Below, one piece after another: positions 62,101-64,000 of a stretch of 64,000 nucleotides of DNA; within the stretch, counting starts at the first letter, position 1; each line of letters begins with the position of its first letter. Source of the DNA: Apostichopus japonicus (Eukaryota > Echinodermata > Holothuroidea > Aspidochirotida > Stichopodidae). Position numbers and translations under genes: made by a program. Below the pieces are notes generated by a model. It saw nothing but the letters and a program-made list of their open reading frames with translations. It was not told the origin of the DNA and made no database searches. The stretch lies in the NCBI RefSeq assembly GCF_037975245.1, contig NC_092582.1, positions 206,001 through 270,000 on the forward strand. Direction: 5' to 3'.

Positions 62101-63291
62101 AAAATATCATTATTCAAAAACATATATGGAAGGTGAAATTATCAACTGATGTTCTAGGTTTGTTCTTTTACTATGTAACATTAACATAAAGACACCCTCT
62201 ATACGTCTTTCACAATGTAATTTCATCAAACTAGGCTGCCAGGGTCGCCGATTTTGCTTCCCTCGTGGTTAGGTACTTCAATGTTTCTCGGCACAGTAGG
62301 TATGGTAACAATACCAATTTAGCGAATTAACGAATGTGCTGAATAATGCCTATATTGATTAGCTGAGTATAGGTTATGTTGAGGCATGAAATGCTCCGTA
62401 GTGCAGTATGTGATGCACTTATTTGTAATTTGATGTTTCTTTTTCTCAAAATTAGCAAAGGGCCATACTTCCCTACCCATCACCTCCTTTTTGCCGTCGA
62501 CCTTCTTATCTCCATTTTTCAACCTTTCGATGTTTGCCGCAATGCACTCAAAAATAATTAAATTTTGGCAGAAATGCTGATATGCCTCGAATCCATGGCC
62601 GTCGCATTAGGCCTAACACTACAGTAGGTTGCTACATTGTAAACAGGTCTCGGAATATGGTCTAGAATTTGCTCAAATCAATTATGCACAAGTAAATGCA
62701 AAATTTTTCATGTGAAAAAACAATATTGGAGTAGTTTCTAGTTGTTATGATTTCTTTACATCAATTTGCTAACATTCTACATTAATTATAAACAAGTTAC
62801 AATGGTACCATTTGCATTTCAGTTTGATTGGCCTAAGCTTACATTTTCTAATTGATTTTGAATGGAGTTAAATAGATAACGAATAAGGATGTTTAACTTC
62901 AAGTTCGTAACATTTCTATTTGTTCACAAACGGAATAATATAATAATTAAAATTTACACTTTGGTAAAGATTGAAGATGGATGGTTTGTCTGAGATACTT
63001 TATGAGATGGATATTTTGAGTAACTATTCTTAACGCATTTCAAGCCATTCACAGTCTTTCATGTCACTATTGCCACAAATGCTATCTAGGTTGCCTTCAA
63101 CTCCCCATGTGTTCATGAATATATCATAAGCAGCTTTACACACTCTGTTTCAGACATATAAATACTTTCTGTTTCCTACAACAACAGGCTTTCATCAACT
63201 CTGTCACCAGCCATTTATCAAGAGCTGTTTCCTAAAGTCAGAAGAAGTTCAATGGCTCTGCAGGAAATGCATTTTTGCAAATGCAGTCAAG
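55052..63291 (+). CDS. Pcl: Polycomb-like protein (PHF1/MTF2/PHF19 family), first four coding exons, 3' incomplete
   Basis: Exons 55052-56140, 56610-56691, 60502-60597 and 63188-63291 join in frame (phases 0, 1, 1) with AG/GT at each boundary and encode 457 residues before the window ends. Order: basic low-complexity N-terminus (1-335), Tudor domain (about 339-387), PHD finger 1 (400-450). Polycomb-like proteins are accessory subunits of PRC2; Tudor reads H3K36 methylation in vertebrate members, and PHD and winged-helix regions help place PRC2 on chromatin. PHD2, the winged-helix region and the C-terminal PRC2-binding part must lie downstream. The start at 55052 is preceded by an in-frame TAG 21 nt upstream within the exon. 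The symbol is by family. Introns carry minisatellites and a hAT insertion. Confidence 0.93.
56610..56691 (+). CDS. Pcl: Polycomb-like gene, second coding exon (rest of Tudor)
   Basis: Acceptor tttag|gttgag, donor aaag|gtaaaa; 82 nt, entering in phase 0 and leaving in phase 1. Residues 364-390 complete the Tudor barrel ([20 protein letters not shown], then LFKDIQK). F375 is the third aromatic cage residue by spacing from W351. At the fourth position (equivalent to PHF1 F71) the residue is H381, followed by W382. Confidence 0.93.
56770..57482. repeat. Intronic minisatellite, ~40-bp unit, left part
   Basis: Units of catatgtgtgtcattatatg + tataatactataatgtatct with many small variants, about 17 copies. 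The array is interrupted after 57482 and resumes at about 60111, with the intervening 2.6 kb holding a hAT element and a ~140-bp repeat. Confidence 0.93.
57541..59521. mobile_element. Decayed hAT transposon with transposase remnant
   Basis: Left end taggcctcgaca, right end in reverse CAGGCCTCGACA. The similarity of the ends continues inward for about 60 bp (ctcgccaacttgcca; aaaattctact). Flanking octamers gtatgtat and gtatgtgt match at 7 of 8. Length 1981 bp. The - strand carries the C-terminal hAT domain described separately. The insertion lies in intron 2 of the Polycomb-like gene. Confidence 0.85.
58596..58960 (-). pseudogene. hAT transposase C-terminal (dimerisation) domain remnant
   Basis: An open - strand frame (58865-58596) contains [20 protein letters not shown] followed by KTSHRT and [17 protein letters not shown]. 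This is the conserved hAT C-terminal dimerisation motif (PVSSA-CER-FS---RIKT). Upstream residues in another frame ([20 protein letters not shown]) continue the protein, so at least one frameshift is present. The catalytic N-terminal part was not recognised. Non-functional. Confidence 0.85.
59545..60110. repeat. Tandem ~140-bp repeat with reiterated AGGTCA-like half-sites, 4 copies
   Basis: Each unit starts cgatatctcaaga.ggg, passes 'agtaccacattgagtacaa.aagcctattgttttt' and ends 'ggaggtcaaaggtcatttgg' 'ggtcaccaggggtcaaatt'. Units begin near 59571, 59714, 59850 and 59998. A diverged set of the same family lies at about 63480-64000 in intron 4. Confidence 0.88.
60111..60260. repeat. Intronic minisatellite, ~40-bp unit, right part
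   Basis: About four more units of the 56770-57482 array (catatgtgtgtcattatatgtataatactt...), then decay. Confidence 0.85.
60502..60597 (+). CDS. Pcl: Polycomb-like gene, third coding exon (first half of PHD1)
   Basis: Acceptor ttttcag|ctcaag, donor actg|gtaagg; 96 nt, phase 1 to phase 1. Encodes [20 protein letters not shown] then [12 protein letters not shown], supplying four zinc-binding cysteines C400, C403, C417 and C420. The [11 protein letters not shown] string is the hallmark of the first PHD finger of MTF2/PHF1/PHF19. Confidence 0.94.
60598..63187 (+). other. Intron 3 of the Polycomb-like gene
   Basis: No exon-like sequence was recognised. The segment 61921-62060 is a - strand copy of the module shared with 7498-7610 and 17021-17120 (tttccgg...gatctggg; ggctggcgctccgcttagaaa). 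The rest is unique-looking AT-rich sequence. Confidence 0.6.
63188..63291 (+). CDS. Pcl: Polycomb-like gene, fourth coding exon (second half of PHD1)
   Basis: Acceptor caacag|gctttc, donor aag|gtaccg; 104 nt, phase 1 to phase 0. Encodes [20 protein letters not shown] then [15 protein letters not shown], giving H425, C428, C447 and C450, so the C4HC3 PHD finger is complete. FHQLCH and WLCRKC-FA match the vertebrate proteins closely. The insertion [11 protein letters not shown] between the last two metal pairs is near normal length. Confidence 0.94.
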
Positions 63292-64000
63292 GTACCGATC
63301 ATTCCCAGTTTTGAATCTTAAAAATAATGTACTAAAACAAAATGTCCATTTTGAGGAGAAGAGGGTGGGTGGGGGTGGGGATGAGGGGAGTGGTTAATGA
63401 GATATGAGGAGCCTTAAAGCATTCACATAATTTAGGCACTGTCAAGAACACATATTTTGTGTGTGGGTTATGTGTATGTGATGCTTTGGCTTGTAAACAT
63501 GATAACTCAATATTCTAAAGTTGCATTGACTTCAAATTTGAATGTAGATGCACTGTATTGAGTTTTCGGCTGCTTTTGTGTTTGGGATCAAAGGGCATAC
63601 TAGGTCACCATAGGTCAAACTGAAACCTTGTAAACATGATAACTCAATATTACAAAGTTGGATTAACTTCAAACTTAACATGTACATGCAACATAGTGAT
63701 TTCTGGGATCAACTGTCATACTATGTCACCAGAGGTCAAACTGGAAACATTGTATACATTATATCTTAAGAAGAGAAGCTTTTATGAATTTTCTGCACTT
63801 GATGTCATCTATTGAGTAGAGAACCTATTGAAATTAGTGAAGGTCAAATGTCATTTGCAATCAATGTTTAAATCAAAATCTGAAAATCTTGTAAATATGA
63901 TAACTTAAGAGGTACTGTACGTCATTCTTGAACTTCATACTTAGTATGTAGATGTAGCTTGGTGAGTGCAAGAATCCTACTGAAATAGGTAAAGGTGAAA
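63292..64000 (+). other. Intron 4 (partial) of the Polycomb-like gene, with ~140-bp repeats
   Basis: A G-rich stretch (gggtgggtgggggtggggatg) at about 63361 is followed by four diverged units marked by 'ttgtaaacatgataactcaa' at about 63491, 63632, 63748 and 63890. No further exon lies before the window edge. Confidence 0.65.

Overview
This is a eukaryotic, intron-bearing, AT-rich window. It has no operons, bacterial genes or CRISPR. The best evidence for lineage is indirect: a metazoan Polycomb-like gene, tRNA-derived SINEs, RTE- and CR1/L2-type LINE ends, many hAT-type elements, and introns rich in taggcctaggct-like words. I infer a marine invertebrate deuterostome, most likely an echinoderm (possibly a sea cucumber). 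That is an impression, not a demonstration.

Only one gene is firmly identified. From 55052 to beyond the right edge, on the + strand, lie the first four coding exons of a Polycomb-like (PHF1/MTF2/PHF19 family) protein: a long basic N-terminus with an RG-rich block and an AT-hook-like motif, then a Tudor domain and a complete first PHD finger. Other coding sequence is fragmentary: a probable signal-peptide exon of an unknown secreted protein (14621-14528, - strand), an intronless, frameshifted copy of an SLC5A sodium/monocarboxylate-type transporter (about 51376-50579, - strand), the 3' ends of an RTE-like and a CR1/L2-like LINE, and the C-terminus of a hAT transposase inside an intron of the Polycomb-like gene.

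Most of the rest is repetitive. I count about sixteen separate tandem arrays with units of roughly 14 to 140 bp. The largest are a 4-kb array of 42-bp units (22686-26755), a 2-kb array of 28/56-bp units (40935-42930), a 1.7-kb array of 45-bp units (4647-6334), a 1.9-kb array of diverged 38-bp units (10785-12690) and a 1.4-kb array of 57-bp units (45155-46572). Their long ORFs, often open on both strands, are by-products of periods divisible by three.

hAT-type DNA elements with visible ends are frequent. Three have perfect 8-bp target duplications (2789-3814, 16784-17909, 53961-54878), one has a 7/8 duplication (57541-59521), and two more have perfect 12-bp inverted ends (7007-7647, 16955-17352, the latter nested).

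The most interesting signal is a pair of short modules at 7730-7775 and 30133-30185. Read on the - strand, both fold as a minimal type I hammerhead ribozyme, with compensatory differences between the copies. Both sit inside long (TA)n tracts and beside copies of a tRNA-derived SINE. This looks like a retrozyme- or Penelope-type retroelement residue associated with a SINE.
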